Origin: Spongiibacter marinus
Lineage (GTDB): Bacteria > Pseudomonadota > Gammaproteobacteria > Pseudomonadales > Spongiibacteraceae
Reading direction: 5' to 3'
NCBI RefSeq assembly: GCF_016906995.1
Contig: NZ_JAFBBD010000004.1
Location: 1-64,000 of the forward strand
Length of the DNA: 64,000 nucleotides
Each line of letters begins with the position of its first letter. Position 1 is the first letter of the stretch. Of this stretch, positions 41,057 through 51,043 are shown piece by piece. Position numbers and translations under genes: made by a program. The notes below the pieces were generated by a model, which had not been told where the DNA came from, searched no databases, and saw nothing but the letters and a program-made list of their open reading frames with translations.

Positions 41057-44000
41057 CTAGGAAGCGATCATCTCTGCCGCTTTCTCCAAATCCACCGACA
41101 CAAGGCGTGAGACACCCGGCTCATGCATGGTGACCCCCATTAGCTGGTCGGCCATTTCCATCGCGATTTTATTGTGACTGATGTAGATAAACTGCACGTC
41201 GCGGGACATCTCTTTCACCATGCGAGAGTAACGGCCAACGTTGGCGTCATCCAGCGGCGCGTCAACCTCATCCAACATACAAAATGGCGCAGGGTTAAGC
41301 TGAAAGATTGAGAATACCAAGGCAATTGCCGTGAGCGCCTTTTCCCCGCCGGAGAGCAGGTGAATGGTCGCATTGCGCTTACCCGGAGGCCTCGCCATGA
41401 TAGAAATACCGGTATCCAGCAGGTCGTCGCCGGTCATTTCCAGATAGGCGCTACCGCCGCCGAACACTTTCGGGAACAGCTCCTGCAAGCCGTTGTTCAC
41501 CCGGTCAAAGGTTTCTTTAAAGCGGTTGCGCGTTTCTTTGTCGATACGGCGAATGGCATTTTCAAGCGTTTCCAACGCGCCCTCTAAATCGGCGTTCTGT
41601 GCATCCAGATAATTTTTGCGCTCTGACTGTTGCTTGTATTCCTCTATCGCCGCCAGGTTAATCGGCCCCAGGCGGGCAATGCGTCGACCCACAGCCTCTA
41701 ACTGCTCTTGCCAGGAGGCTTCGCTTGCCTCATCGGGCAAGCTTTCAAGAACGGACTGAAGGTCAAATTGTGCCTCTTGAAGTTGGTCCTGCAGACCTTT
41801 GCGCCGTACCTGCAAGCCCTGATTCTCAACCCGGGCGCCCTCGAGCTTACTGGCGACTTGTTGCAGGCGCTGCTCGATGTCGTGCCGTCTTTGCTCGTGC
41901 TGACGAAGCTTCTGATCTACCTCTTCCAATGCGCGACGCGCCGCGCTGAGCTCTTCTTCAACAAGCAGGCGCTGCTCAAGGCGGGCCTCTAAATCCAGCT
42001 TCAAATCATCGATTGGCGAGTCATTGTCGTCCAGATTCTCTCTGAGCTGTTCTTTGCGCTCGCGCAATTGCTCTAATTGTTCCTCTGTGCGGGCAATATT
42101 TTGCAGGGCAGCATCGCGCTGGGTTTGCAGCGACTGATAGCGCATCGCGAGCTGATGGGCGTGATCCTTGCTCTGCCGCGCTTTTTGACGAACGGCATCG
42201 AGCTGCGAGCGGTTGTTGTCGCGCTCACTAAGCAGTTGTTCGCGACGCCCCGAGTCTTGCTCCATCGCCTCAATGGCATCCTGCAAGGTCATGCGTGCAT
42301 CGGCCAGCGATTCCTGCTCCATCTCAAACTGGTTGCGCAACTCGTGAATATCACTGTCCAGCCGCTGGCGGCGCTGGCTCTGCTGTTCGCTCTTTGCCTG
42401 CTGAGCACTTAACTGCGCCCGCAATTCACTCTGCTGCCGGCTGTGTTGCTGAAGCTCGCGCTGCACCGTTTCGCGATCGGCCTCCAGCTGCTTCAGCTGC
42501 TCCCGGCTTGCATCCAGCTGTTCGGTAAGCGCCGCTAGCGCCGCTTCGCCCTCATCTATCGCTGCTTTGAGTTCTTGTAATTCTTCCTGGCGCTGTAATA
42601 CGCCGCCTTGCGCCGTGTCTCCGCGCCGAACGCGAAGCCAATCTCTCCCCAGCCACAAGCCCTCCGGGGTCACCAGTGACTCACCCGCAGTAAGGCTCGT
42701 TCGACGCGCCAGGGCGTCCGCCAAAGTGTCAGCCGTTTTCACATTCGCTAACACACCTTGCAACGCCGGCGAGCCGGAAACCATCGCGGCTAGGCTATCT
42801 GCCTGCACGCCGACATCGCCATTTTGCGCCTGTTCAACAACGCAGAGCTGGCCCTCTTGAAGCTCTGACAACAGGCATTGAACACCCTCCAGGCTGTCGA
42901 TACACAGCGACTGCAGCTGCTCGCCAAGGACTGTTTCGACGGCGGTCTGCCAGCGCTCTTCCACTTGCAAGGCCTCGGCGACAATAGGCTTATCTGCCAA
43001 GCCATGTTGCTGCAACAATTCAGAAAGGGCTTTGTCACCCTGCCCTAAGGCCGCCTGCTGTAATGCTTCAAGAGATGCCATCCGCCCACGTAAACGCTGC
43101 ATTTCACTGCGTTGGCGGTCCACCTCATCACTGGTTTCACGAATGCGCTCACGACATTGGCTAATTGACGGTTGCAGCTGGTCGTGGCGTTCCTGCAAGG
43201 CCTCGCCTTCGAGCTCAAGGGCCATTGCTTGTTCCTGCAATAACTCCAGGTCACCGTCGTCACCTTCAGTCAGCCCGGCGCGCTCTCCTTCGGCTTTCTG
43301 AATACGCTCCTGCAGGCGCTGCATGCTCAGCTCTAAATGCTGAATGCGAGACTGCTCCACTTCAGCCCGTTGACGCGGCCCCGCCGCATTCTGGTTGAAT
43401 TCGTCCCAGCGCTGCTGCCATGACTGCATCGCATCTTCTGCTGCCAACAGGGACTCCGAGGCACTCTCCTCTTCTGCCTGGCTGATTTCCAGCTCAGGTT
43501 CGATGCCCGCCAGCTCCTCTTCCCACAGCTGAATTTTACTGCGGTCCCCGTCCAGCAGACCGGCCGTCTCCTGAATATTGATTTCGAGCCGCTGCAGGTC
43601 AGCGTCCAATTGGCTGCGGCGCTCTTGCTGATGCTGGATACTCTGTTCTACGCGGGCGATATCGGCGCCAATACTGTAAAAGCGCCCCTGCACCTCATTG
43701 AAGGTATCATTGAGCTGAGTGTGCTCGTCGCGCGACTGCTCAATGGCGGTGCCCAGCGATACTTGTTCGGTGACAACCGCTTCCCGGTCCAGCTCCAGTT
43801 CGCGTATCACCGCCTCTTTCTCGCCGACCTGGCCATCCAGCGCCTTCCACTGCAACACCTGCAGTTGCGCTCGCAACAGACGCTCTTCTTTTTTGTATTC
43901 GGTGTATTTTTCAGCGGCGGCGGCCTGGCGCTGCAAGTGCTGTAGTTGTCGTTCTAACTCGTCGCGTAAATCTGTTAAACGTTCCAGATTCTCATGCGTT

Positions 44001-44557
44001 CTGCGCATGCGGTTTTCGGTCTCGCGGCGGCGCTCCTTGTACTTTGAGATACCGGCCGCCTCTTCGATAAACACCCGCAGTTCTTCTGGTTTCGATTCGA
44101 TCAAGCGCGAAATCATGCCCTGCTCAATAATGGCATAACTGCGCGGCCCAAGACCGGTGCCAAGAAAGATGTCGGTGATGTCCCGGCGCCGACACTTAGT
44201 GCCATTCAGGTAGTATTCTGAGGCGCCTTCGCGAGTGACTTTGCGTCGAATGGCAATTTCGTTATAGCGGGCATATTCGCCGCCTAACTTTCCCGCCGTG
44301 TTGTCAAACACAAGTTCGATAGAGGCTTGGCCAACGGGCTTGCGGTTAACCGACCCGTTGAAGATGACGTCCGTCATCGATTCGCCGCGCAAATTTTTCG
44401 CCGAGCTCTCCCCCATGACCCAGCGCACCGCGTCGATAATATTGGATTTTCCGCAGCCATTTGGACCAACAACCGCAGACAGGTTGCTGGGAAAATGGGC
44501 TGTGGTGGGGTCGACAAAAGACTTAAAACCCGCCAGTTTGATACTTTTCAGACGCAT
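41057..44557 (-). CDS. smc: chromosome segregation ATPase SMC
   Basis: A 1166-residue SMC protein that compacts and segregates the chromosome. Walker A is GPNGCGKSN near residue 30, the ABC signature is LLSGGEKALTAIAL, and Walker B is FCMLDEVDAPLDD, at the two ends of a long coiled coil with a central hinge (about 500-660). The ATG at 44557 (MRLKSIKLAGFKSF) is the family start; a TTG 15 bases upstream is less likely. ScpA/ScpB genes are not in the window. Confidence 0.95.
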   Translation of the reverse strand: MRLKSIKLAGFKSFVDPTTAHFPSNLSAVVGPNGCGKSNIIDAVRWVMGESSAKNLRGESMTDVIFNGSVNRKPVGQASIELVFDNTAGKLGGEYARYNEIAIRRKVTREGASEYYLNGTKCRRRDITDIFLGTGLGPRSYAIIEQGMISRLIESKPEELRVFIEEAAGISKYKERRRETENRMRRTHENLERLTDLRDELERQLQHLQRQAAAAEKYTEYKKEERLLRAQLQVLQWKALDGQVGEKEAVIRELELDREAVVTEQVSLGTAIEQSRDEHTQLNDTFNEVQGRFYSIGADIARVEQSIQHQQERRSQLDADLQRLEINIQETAGLLDGDRSKIQLWEEELAGIEPELEISQAEEESASESLLAAEDAMQSWQQRWDEFNQNAAGPRQRAEVEQSRIQHLELSMQRLQERIQKAEGERAGLTEGDDGDLELLQEQAMALELEGEALQERHDQLQPSISQCRERIRETSDEVDRQRSEMQRLRGRMASLEALQQAALGQGDKALSELLQQHGLADKPIVAEALQVEERWQTAVETVLGEQLQSLCIDSLEGVQCLLSELQEGQLCVVEQAQNGDVGVQADSLAAMVSGSPALQGVLANVKTADTLADALARRTSLTAGESLVTPEGLWLGRDWLRVRRGDTAQGGVLQRQEELQELKAAIDEGEAALAALTEQLDASREQLKQLEADRETVQRELQQHSRQQSELRAQLSAQQAKSEQQSQRRQRLDSDIHELRNQFEMEQESLADARMTLQDAIEAMEQDSGRREQLLSERDNNRSQLDAVRQKARQSKDHAHQLAMRYQSLQTQRDAALQNIARTEEQLEQLRERKEQLRENLDDNDSPIDDLKLDLEARLEQRLLVEEELSAARRALEEVDQKLRQHEQRRHDIEQRLQQVASKLEGARVENQGLQVRRKGLQDQLQEAQFDLQSVLESLPDEASEASWQEQLEAVGRRIARLGPINLAAIEEYKQQSERKNYLDAQNADLEGALETLENAIRRIDKETRNRFKETFDRVNNGLQELFPKVFGGGSAYLEMTGDDLLDTGISIMARPPGKRNATIHLLSGGEKALTAIALVFSIFQLNPAPFCMLDEVDAPLDDANVGRYSRMVKEMSRDVQFIYISHNKIAMEMADQLMGVTMHEPGVSRLVSVDLEKAAEMIAS

Positions 44558-44580
44558 AAAAACCGTAACCAAGCTTTGTG

Positions 44581-44625
44581 CCTATCCCTTTGTTGTTATC
44601 CGCAGAATGCCTGCGTTGGGATAGG
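44581..44625. other. nested inverted repeats in the smc 5' region
   Basis: Outer arms CCTATCCC (44581-44588) and GGGATAGG (44618-44625) are perfectly complementary and enclose a second perfect stem, CGCAG/CTGCG (44601-44615). On the minus strand this falls after ccmI and about 24 bases before the smc start. There is no T-run, so it is not a standard terminator. It may be an mRNA leader structure of smc or a protein site. Confidence 0.45.
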
Positions 44626-44682
44626 ACCAGATGTATGCAAAGCGCGATTATAGCCCGAGAACCGGGCAACATCAGTAGAAAT

Positions 44683-45900
44683 TCAACGTGTCGCGGGCTG
44701 TAGCTGATCAATAAGCAGACTGACCGGCTGCGACGTGGCGTCACCATTCAACGTGGCGGCTGCCGACACCCAGTCACCGGGGCTGCGCATCGCCACCCCT
44801 TTGACACTAATGTGGGCGGAAACGCGCAGCGAATCAAAATCACTGAGGGTCGCCCCCTGGCGAATTACGTCACTGTCGATCACATACACCGTCAGCGGAA
44901 AGGCCGCCGTGCCAGCGCGCACTGGAAGCCGCACTGCGGCAACCGGCATAGGCGAGCCACTGGGCTCTCTCACAACCACAAACAGCACGCCATTAGGGAA
45001 GTCACCCAGCGCCGGCGCAATATCCACATTCAGCTGCAAGCCCTCAATAGACCCGGCTTCAATCGCCAGACGCTTCGCTTCGTTTAAGCCAGCGGCGATG
45101 ACCATCGCCTCGCCCGTTTGCGGATCGAGCCCCATCTGAAGACGCTGCCAGTACGTGATCGCATTGAGATAGTCACCGGCAGCAAAGGCGTCTATACCGA
45201 GCACGCCCAGAGCCGTGCCCTGCTGGGGATTCACCGCCAGTGAGCGCTCAAGCAGGCTGCGTGTCTGCGCATCGATCACGCGGTTAGCCGATAAATAGCG
45301 CGCCTGGGCCAGCTGGGCGAGAATATCGGCATCCTGGGGAAATAAATCAAGCAGGCGCTCGTAGTACTTCGCCGCCTCCGCGTAATTACCCTGCTGGCGG
45401 CGTATTGATGCCATCGTCATCAATAACTCCGCGTTCTCAGGCCGGCGAACTAAAATATCATCGACCAGCGCCTCGAACCGATGTAGATCATCTTCGCTGG
45501 GCTGGTCGGCGGCAAATAACTGCTGCTGAACGTCGAGAAGCCGATAATCCAGCCGATAACCAAGATAGTCGTACAACGGTAGGGCAAGCGCGGGAAGCAA
45601 TAGCAATGACAGCCAAAGCACCGGCCCGCGCGAAATGCCAGCGCGAACCGAAAACTCTGCATTCTCTTCCAGCAACTGCTTGTCCAGCTCAGCGTTGAGC
45701 TCAGCCATTTGCTCCTCGCTGATCAAACCCATCTCACGGTCGTTGAGTAGCTCACGCTGTCGCTGGCGATAAAAATCGCGCTGCGCCTGACGGTGCTGTG
45801 CTTTATCGTCACCGATCACCCGGTGCGAACGAAACGCCAGCAAGCACAGGCCCATGGCTAGCGCCAATAGCAAGATGACACCGAGTACAAGTGGGCTCAT
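44683..45900 (-). CDS. ccmI: cytochrome c maturation protein CcmI
   Basis: A 405-residue inner-membrane protein that holds apocytochrome c for heme ligation. It has an N-terminal helix (about 3-23), a cytoplasmic charged region, a second helix (about 97-115) and a periplasmic TPR domain (about 140-270), then an Ig-like C-terminal part with SLLIDQLQPATR. This is the long CcmI form (CycH). Its start overlaps the ccmH stop by four bases. Confidence 0.93.
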   Translation of the reverse strand: MSPLVLGVILLLALAMGLCLLAFRSHRVIGDDKAQHRQAQRDFYRQRQRELLNDREMGLISEEQMAELNAELDKQLLEENAEFSVRAGISRGPVLWLSLLLLPALALPLYDYLGYRLDYRLLDVQQQLFAADQPSEDDLHRFEALVDDILVRRPENAELLMTMASIRRQQGNYAEAAKYYERLLDLFPQDADILAQLAQARYLSANRVIDAQTRSLLERSLAVNPQQGTALGVLGIDAFAAGDYLNAITYWQRLQMGLDPQTGEAMVIAAGLNEAKRLAIEAGSIEGLQLNVDIAPALGDFPNGVLFVVVREPSGSPMPVAAVRLPVRAGTAAFPLTVYVIDSDVIRQGATLSDFDSLRVSAHISVKGVAMRSPGDWVSAAATLNGDATSQPVSLLIDQLQPATR

Positions 45901-46385
45901 GAATTGCCCCCAGAGCGTTCAGAAGGCTTTTCTTCGTCGCTGAGCAACGAGTCGAGCGCAGCGCGGTCGTGATCATCGAGTGGCTGAATCGGCACGCGGC
46001 GGGTTCGCCGCGACGCCATCAGCGCCCAGATTGCCAAGCCACCGAGCAACAAGCCCACCGGCAACAACCAGAGAACCGCCGTCGCGGCATTAAACCGCGG
46101 CCGATACAGAATGAAGTCGCCGTAGCGATCAACCATGTATTGGGTAATTTCAATGTCTGACTTGCCGGCCATGATCATGGCGTGTAACTGCCGACGAAGA
46201 TCCTGAGAGATTGCCGAATCGGAACCAGACAAATTTTGGTTTTGACACTTTGGGCAGCGCAGCTCTTCGATAAAGGCGTTGTAGCGCTGGCGCTGCAAAT
46301 CGGTATCGAACTGGTAGGTTTCAATCACCGCCCAGGACGGCAACGCCAAAAGCAGCAGTGCGAGGAGCAACACGCGGTGGTTCAC
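45897..46385 (-). CDS. ccmH: cytochrome c maturation protein CcmH
   Basis: A 162-residue thiol-redox protein with a signal peptide, the CxxC motif in RCPKCQNQNLSGSDS and a C-terminal membrane helix (about 105-125). It reduces the heme-binding cysteines of apocytochrome c. It is the short CcmH form, with the TPR part on separate CcmI. It overlaps ccmG and ccmI by four bases on each side. Confidence 0.94.
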   Translation of the reverse strand: MNHRVLLLALLLLALPSWAVIETYQFDTDLQRQRYNAFIEELRCPKCQNQNLSGSDSAISQDLRRQLHAMIMAGKSDIEITQYMVDRYGDFILYRPRFNAATAVLWLLPVGLLLGGLAIWALMASRRTRRVPIQPLDDHDRAALDSLLSDEEKPSERSGGNS

Positions 46386-46930
46386 GGCGACGCCTCCTCC
46401 AGTGAGCTGAGCATGGGCGCGAACTGCTCATCCCAGACTTTTTGATCCAGTGCGCCCTGATAACGGAAGCGCACAATGCCCTCGGCGTCGACGAGGTAGG
46501 TTTCCGGTGCACCGGTCACCCCCAAATCCAAACCTAAAGTGCCCTGCTCATCAAATACCGTTGCAAAGTAGGGGTCGCCTTTTTCCGCCAACCACTTCAG
46601 GGCGGGCTCGCGTCGATCCTTGTAGTCAACGCCCAAAATTGGCACGCCGCGCTCCGCTAATTCCACCAGGAAGGGGTGCTCGTAATGACAGGTCGGGCAC
46701 CACGTTGCCCATACGTTGACCAGCAACCACTGCTTGGGAAGCTCTGCCCGGCTGAGCGACTCACCTTGCAGGGTTGGCAAAGAGAACTCCGGAAAGGGCT
46801 TATTGAGCAATGCCGATGGCAGCGCTGTGGGGCTGTAGTCGCCGGTTTGCACTCGGCGCTGCACGCCGAAGAAAATGGCCACCAGCACTAAAAAGATAAT
46901 CAGCGGCAAAAATAGTTTAATCCTGCTCAC
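46382..46930 (-). CDS. ccmG: thiol:disulfide interchange protein CcmG/DsbE
   Basis: A 182-residue membrane-anchored thioredoxin-fold protein with an N-terminal helix (about 7-24). The active site is WATWCPTCHYEHP, and the cis-proline region is GVTGAPETYLVD. It keeps the cytochrome c thiols reduced for heme attachment, fed by DsbD/CcdA. It sits between ccmF and ccmH with four-base overlaps. Confidence 0.95.
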   Translation of the reverse strand: MSRIKLFLPLIIFLVLVAIFFGVQRRVQTGDYSPTALPSALLNKPFPEFSLPTLQGESLSRAELPKQWLLVNVWATWCPTCHYEHPFLVELAERGVPILGVDYKDRREPALKWLAEKGDPYFATVFDEQGTLGLDLGVTGAPETYLVDAEGIVRFRYQGALDQKVWDEQFAPMLSSLEEASP

Positions 46931-48891
46931 GCTTTCCCCCTCGAACCACCAGTAATTTTTCCCCGGTAGCGCTTATCGCAAATCGCTAACAAACCACCCA
47001 ACGCCATGAGGATGCCCCCCAACCAGATCCAACGCACAAAGGGTTTAATATGTATTCTGACCGCCCAAGCGCGCTCGGCAACAGGCTCGCCAAGCGCGAT
47101 GTACACATCGCGCAGCACGCCGGCATCGATCGCCGCCTCGGTCATCACCTGCGATGCGCGGGCGTGATAGCGGCGTTTCTCAGGTGTTAACTGCGCCAGT
47201 AACGTGTCACCGTCATACAAACTAAAACGCCCCTGCTGGCCCTGATAGTTAGGGCCGTTAATGGCCTGGAGGTCGTCGAAAACAACCCGATAGCCAAAGG
47301 CGGTTTCGGTACTCTCCCCCACATTCATACGCAGGTCGCGTTCGTCTTGAAAGCTGGTCACCATACCCACGCCGATAAGGGCCAAGGCCAGCCCGAGGTG
47401 GGCCACAAGCATGCCGTAGTAAGACGGTGTCAGGCGTCGCAAACCCGAAACAAAACTTGACGCATTGCGGGTCTTATCGCGCAAATTAATCAGCGTCGTC
47501 GCAACAATCCATACAAATAGCAAGGCCCCGGCACTGGCAGCGAAATGAAATTCGCCGCCGTACAACCACGGCACCGCTACTCCCAACAGCATTGAGGCCA
47601 GCAATGCCGCAAGCATCGCACTCATCCAGCGCTGGGTATTGCTGCGTTTCCACTGCGTACTCGGCCCAATGCCGACCAACAGCGCGAGCAAGCACGTAAT
47701 AGGTACAAACAAGGCATTGAAATAAGGCGGCCCCACCGAGTATTTACCCAGGCCGGCAAAATCCATAATAAGGGGGAACAGCGTGCCAAGTAGCACGGTC
47801 AATGCGGCAACCACCAACAAAATATTGTTAGCCAGCAGCAGCGCTTCTCGCGATAACAACTCGAATGGCTTGGCACTATGTTGCGACGGCGCTTTTAAGG
47901 CATACAGCGTTAACGAGCCGCCAACCACGACAACGAGAAAAGCCAGAATAAACATTCCTCGGGTGGGGTCTGCCGCAAAGGCGTGCACCGACGTTAGCAC
48001 CCCAGAGCGGACCAGGAAGGTGCCGAGCAAACTCAACGAGAAGGCAAAAATCGCCAGTAACAGCGTCCAGGACTTAAAAATGCCCCGTTTCTCTGTGACC
48101 GCTAAGGAGTGGATCAACGCGGTGCCTACCAGCCAAGGCATGAAAGAGGCATTTTCGACCGGATCCCAAAACCACCAGCCACCCCAGCCAAGTTCGTAGT
48201 AGGCCCACCAGCTACCCAGTGTGATACCAATGGTTAAGAACAACCACGCGATATTAGTCCAGGGTCGTGACCACCGCGCCCAGCTGGCATCCATACGCCC
48301 GCTGAGCAAGGCTGCGATGGCAAAGGCGAACGCCACGGAAAAGCCCACATAGCCGATGTAGAGCATCGGCGGGTGAATGACCATGCCAGGGTCTTGCAGC
48401 AGGGGGTTGAGGTCTTGGCCATCTGCAGGTGTATTCAGAAGGTTGCGCGCAAACGGGTTCGAGGTAAACAGGGCAAAGCCGAAGAAGCCAATGGCAACCA
48501 TGCCCATGACCGACAGCACTCTCGCCAAAATATCCAAGGGGAGTTGCTTGGAAAACACCGCCACGGCAACGGTCCAAAGGGTCAGAATCTCCAACCACAA
48601 TAACAAGGAGCCCTCGTGCCCACCCCACAGCGCACTGAATTTATACGCGACGGGCAATTGAGAGTTGGACTGCAGCGCCACAATATTGACGGAGAAATCA
48701 TCGCTGAGAAAAGCGTAAAACAGGGCGCTTATGGCCAGCGTGGTGAACAGACACTGCCCCCACGCCAGGGTCGCGCCGGCAGCCATTGCGCGCCGGTCTC
48801 CACGCCAAACACCCAACATGGGAACAACCGCTAATAACAGCGCAAAAGCAAAACCAAGAATGAGCGAGAAGTGCCCCAGTTCAATAATCAC
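46927..48891 (-). CDS. ccmF: heme lyase subunit CcmF
   Basis: A 654-residue polytopic membrane protein that, with CcmH, ligates heme from holo-CcmE to cytochrome c. The tryptophan-rich WWD domain is WGGWWFWDPVENASFMPWL, with the conserved histidines of the heme-handling protein superfamily in flanking helices. The length is typical. It overlaps ccmE and ccmG by four bases. Confidence 0.96.
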   Translation of the reverse strand: MIIELGHFSLILGFAFALLLAVVPMLGVWRGDRRAMAAGATLAWGQCLFTTLAISALFYAFLSDDFSVNIVALQSNSQLPVAYKFSALWGGHEGSLLLWLEILTLWTVAVAVFSKQLPLDILARVLSVMGMVAIGFFGFALFTSNPFARNLLNTPADGQDLNPLLQDPGMVIHPPMLYIGYVGFSVAFAFAIAALLSGRMDASWARWSRPWTNIAWLFLTIGITLGSWWAYYELGWGGWWFWDPVENASFMPWLVGTALIHSLAVTEKRGIFKSWTLLLAIFAFSLSLLGTFLVRSGVLTSVHAFAADPTRGMFILAFLVVVVGGSLTLYALKAPSQHSAKPFELLSREALLLANNILLVVAALTVLLGTLFPLIMDFAGLGKYSVGPPYFNALFVPITCLLALLVGIGPSTQWKRSNTQRWMSAMLAALLASMLLGVAVPWLYGGEFHFAASAGALLFVWIVATTLINLRDKTRNASSFVSGLRRLTPSYYGMLVAHLGLALALIGVGMVTSFQDERDLRMNVGESTETAFGYRVVFDDLQAINGPNYQGQQGRFSLYDGDTLLAQLTPEKRRYHARASQVMTEAAIDAGVLRDVYIALGEPVAERAWAVRIHIKPFVRWIWLGGILMALGGLLAICDKRYRGKITGGSRGKA

Positions 48892-49367
48892 GAGCCGTTG
48901 TACTCCTTGCCTGCTGTCGCCTCCTCGGCACGTGACTGCGCAGATTTTTCCAGGGCCTCGCTGACTTCCGGCGGCATATAATTTTCGTCGTGTTTGGCCA
49001 GCACTTCATCCGCGTAAAACACCCCGTCTTCAGCAAGCCGACCGGTAACCACCACGCCTTCGCCCTCGGCGAAGAGATCAGGCAAGATTCCTTCATAGGC
49101 CACCGCTACGCTGGCACTGTAATCCGTCACGCGAAAGCGAACTTTCAGGCTGTCAGTGGCACGCTCCACGGAGCCCTCTTCCACCATCCCGCCAGCGCGA
49201 ATCTTTTTGTCGACCGGCGCTTTGCCCGCGACAATATCGGCAGGTGGGTAAAACAGGTTAATGTTCTCTCGCAAGGCGTAACCCAAGAACGCCGCCGCTG
49301 CCGCACTGGCAAGTAAAATAAACACGACGATTCCAAGGCGCTGTTTACGCAGGGGGTGCATGGCCAT
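48888..49367 (-). CDS. ccmE: heme chaperone CcmE
   Basis: A 159-residue periplasmic heme chaperone with an N-terminal anchor helix (about 12-32) and an OB-fold domain. The covalent heme histidine is in VLAKHDENYMPPE. It takes heme from the CcmABCD complex and passes it to CcmF. Two close ATG codons (residues 1 and 3) are possible starts. Confidence 0.96.
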   Translation of the reverse strand: MAMHPLRKQRLGIVVFILLASAAAAAFLGYALRENINLFYPPADIVAGKAPVDKKIRAGGMVEEGSVERATDSLKVRFRVTDYSASVAVAYEGILPDLFAEGEGVVVTGRLAEDGVFYADEVLAKHDENYMPPEVSEALEKSAQSRAEEATAGKEYNGS

Positions 49368-49388
49368 TACAGCCTCCGTAGCATTAAT

Positions 49389-49574
49389 TTAAAACTGATT
49401 TTCAGCCCGACGACGGCGGGCCGCCGCTGCCGCTAGCGCTCGCGCATTGCGACCGCGACGCCGCGATTCAAATACCAGAGCGCACAACACGATCGCGCTG
49501 GTGGTAAAACTGAACCACACGTAAGGGCCGTGACCATCCATTTGCCAAAGCTGTTGAAGATTTGCAAATACCAC
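49389..49574 (-). CDS. ccmD: heme exporter protein CcmD
   Basis: A 61-residue single-helix protein, MDGHGPYVWFSFTTSAIVL being the typical CcmD start, with a basic C-terminal tail. It stabilises CcmE in the CcmABC complex. It lies 12 bases after ccmC and 21 bases before ccmE. Confidence 0.92.
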   Translation of the reverse strand: MVFANLQQLWQMDGHGPYVWFSFTTSAIVLCALVFESRRRGRNARALAAAAARRRRAENQF

Positions 49575-49586
49575 TACTACCTCCCC

Positions 49587-50330
49587 TTACTTGTCACTCA
49601 CCAACGCTTGCACCCAACGGGTATTTTTCTCTCGCTCAATAATCTCGGCGCGAACGAACAGCAACAGTACCCAGCCAAAAAACAGATACATGCCACTGAG
49701 CGTGGCCATCAACGGGCGCAACATCGTCGGGTGAATCGTTGATTCACCGACGAACTTGATGCTGGCAGGCTGATGCAAGCTGTACCACCACTCCACAGAC
49801 CAGTAGATGATTGGGATGTTCACCGCGCCAACAATTGCCAGCACCGCGCAAGCGCGCGCAGCGGCGTCGCGGTTTTCAAAGGCTTGATGCAGAGCAATCA
49901 AACCCAGATACAGGAAAAACAGAATCAATACGGACGTGATGCGGGCATCCCACACCCACCATGTTCCCCAGGTGGGTTTTCCCCACACCGCGCCGGTCAA
50001 CAGCGCAAGAAACGTTAGCGCCGCGCCAATCGGCGCCGCCGATTTCATGACGATGGCCGCCAGCTTCATACGCCATATCAAATGTACTGCAGCCGCGGTT
50101 GCCATCAGCATATAGCCGCCCATCGCAACGGCGGCGGCGGGAACATGGATGTAGATAATGCGGAAACTATTACCCTGCTTAAAATCAGCGGGTACAAAAG
50201 CGAGCCCCCACACACAGCCCCCAACAAGCAGTAGCAAGGCGGGAATCGCCAACCAAGGCAACAGGCGCCCGCTAAATTGGTAAAACCAGCGTGGGGAGCC
50301 CCATTTGTGAAACCATTGCCAATTTGCCAA
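49587..50330 (-). CDS. ccmC: heme ABC exporter subunit CcmC
   Basis: A 247-residue membrane protein with six helices and the WWD-type motif TWGTWWVWDARITS. It presents heme to CcmE. The start appears to be TTG at 50330 (MANWQWFHKWGSPRWFY), because no ATG or GTG fits the family N terminus; AAGGAAAG lies upstream. It is 30 bases after ccmB. Confidence 0.94.
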   Translation of the reverse strand: MANWQWFHKWGSPRWFYQFSGRLLPWLAIPALLLLVGGCVWGLAFVPADFKQGNSFRIIYIHVPAAAVAMGGYMLMATAAAVHLIWRMKLAAIVMKSAAPIGAALTFLALLTGAVWGKPTWGTWWVWDARITSVLILFFLYLGLIALHQAFENRDAAARACAVLAIVGAVNIPIIYWSVEWWYSLHQPASIKFVGESTIHPTMLRPLMATLSGMYLFFGWVLLLFVRAEIIEREKNTRWVQALVSDK

Positions 50331-50360
50331 AGCCAGTCTTTCCTTAATTCAAACCAATAC

Positions 50361-51020
50361 TTACTGATCCACGCTAATGCGCAGGGCGCCCCCAATAGCC
50401 AGCGGCGCCAACGCGAGGGCCGCCATCAGCAGCGCCGCCAACACCGCCAGCGGCGGCAGATATGCCATGCCATCAATGGCGCTTTTCACCGCTGCACTGC
50501 CAAAAATCAACACCGGAATATACAGGGGTAAGACAATCAACGACAGCAATAGTCCCCCCTTGCGCAAGCCAACCGTCAAGGCGGCGCCAATCGCACCGAT
50601 AAAACTCAATACCGCCGTGCCAAGCAGCAGGCTAACCATCAATACGGCAAGCCCCTCTGAGGGCAACTGCAGGATGGTTGCCAACAAGGGCGACAACAGG
50701 CTCAGCGGCAAACCACTGACCAGCCAGTGACCGAAGGTCTTCGCCAGCACCAGGGGGTACAGCGGTAGCGGGCTCAACAAGAGCTGCTCCAGGGTCGCGT
50801 CGTCGTAGTCTCCGCGGAACAGGCCATCTGTTGCCATCATTGACGCCAGCAAGGCCACCACCCAGATAATGCCCGGTGCTAACACGGCCAATTGCTGACG
50901 CTCGGGGCCGATACCCAGTGGGAACAAGCTGCAAACCATCAAGAAAAACAGCAGAGGGTTGCTCCACTCGCTACCGCGTCGCAGCGCAGCCTGCAAGTCG
51001 CGTCGCAACACGGCAAACAT
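50361..51020 (-). CDS. ccmB: heme ABC exporter permease CcmB
   Basis: A 219-residue six-helix permease of the CcmAB ABC complex, which releases holo-CcmE from CcmC. The ATG at 51020 (MFAVLRRDLQ) gives the family length; an ATG at 51038 is also possible. The same frame stays open much further upstream, through the end of ccmA and its 10-base G tract, to 51152, so a -1 shift in ccmA would fuse the two proteins. Confidence 0.92.
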   Translation of the reverse strand: MFAVLRRDLQAALRRGSEWSNPLLFFLMVCSLFPLGIGPERQQLAVLAPGIIWVVALLASMMATDGLFRGDYDDATLEQLLLSPLPLYPLVLAKTFGHWLVSGLPLSLLSPLLATILQLPSEGLAVLMVSLLLGTAVLSFIGAIGAALTVGLRKGGLLLSLIVLPLYIPVLIFGSAAVKSAIDGMAYLPPLAVLAALLMAALALAPLAIGGALRISVDQ

Positions 51021-51043
51021 TACCGCACCAGTGCCCATTGGGA

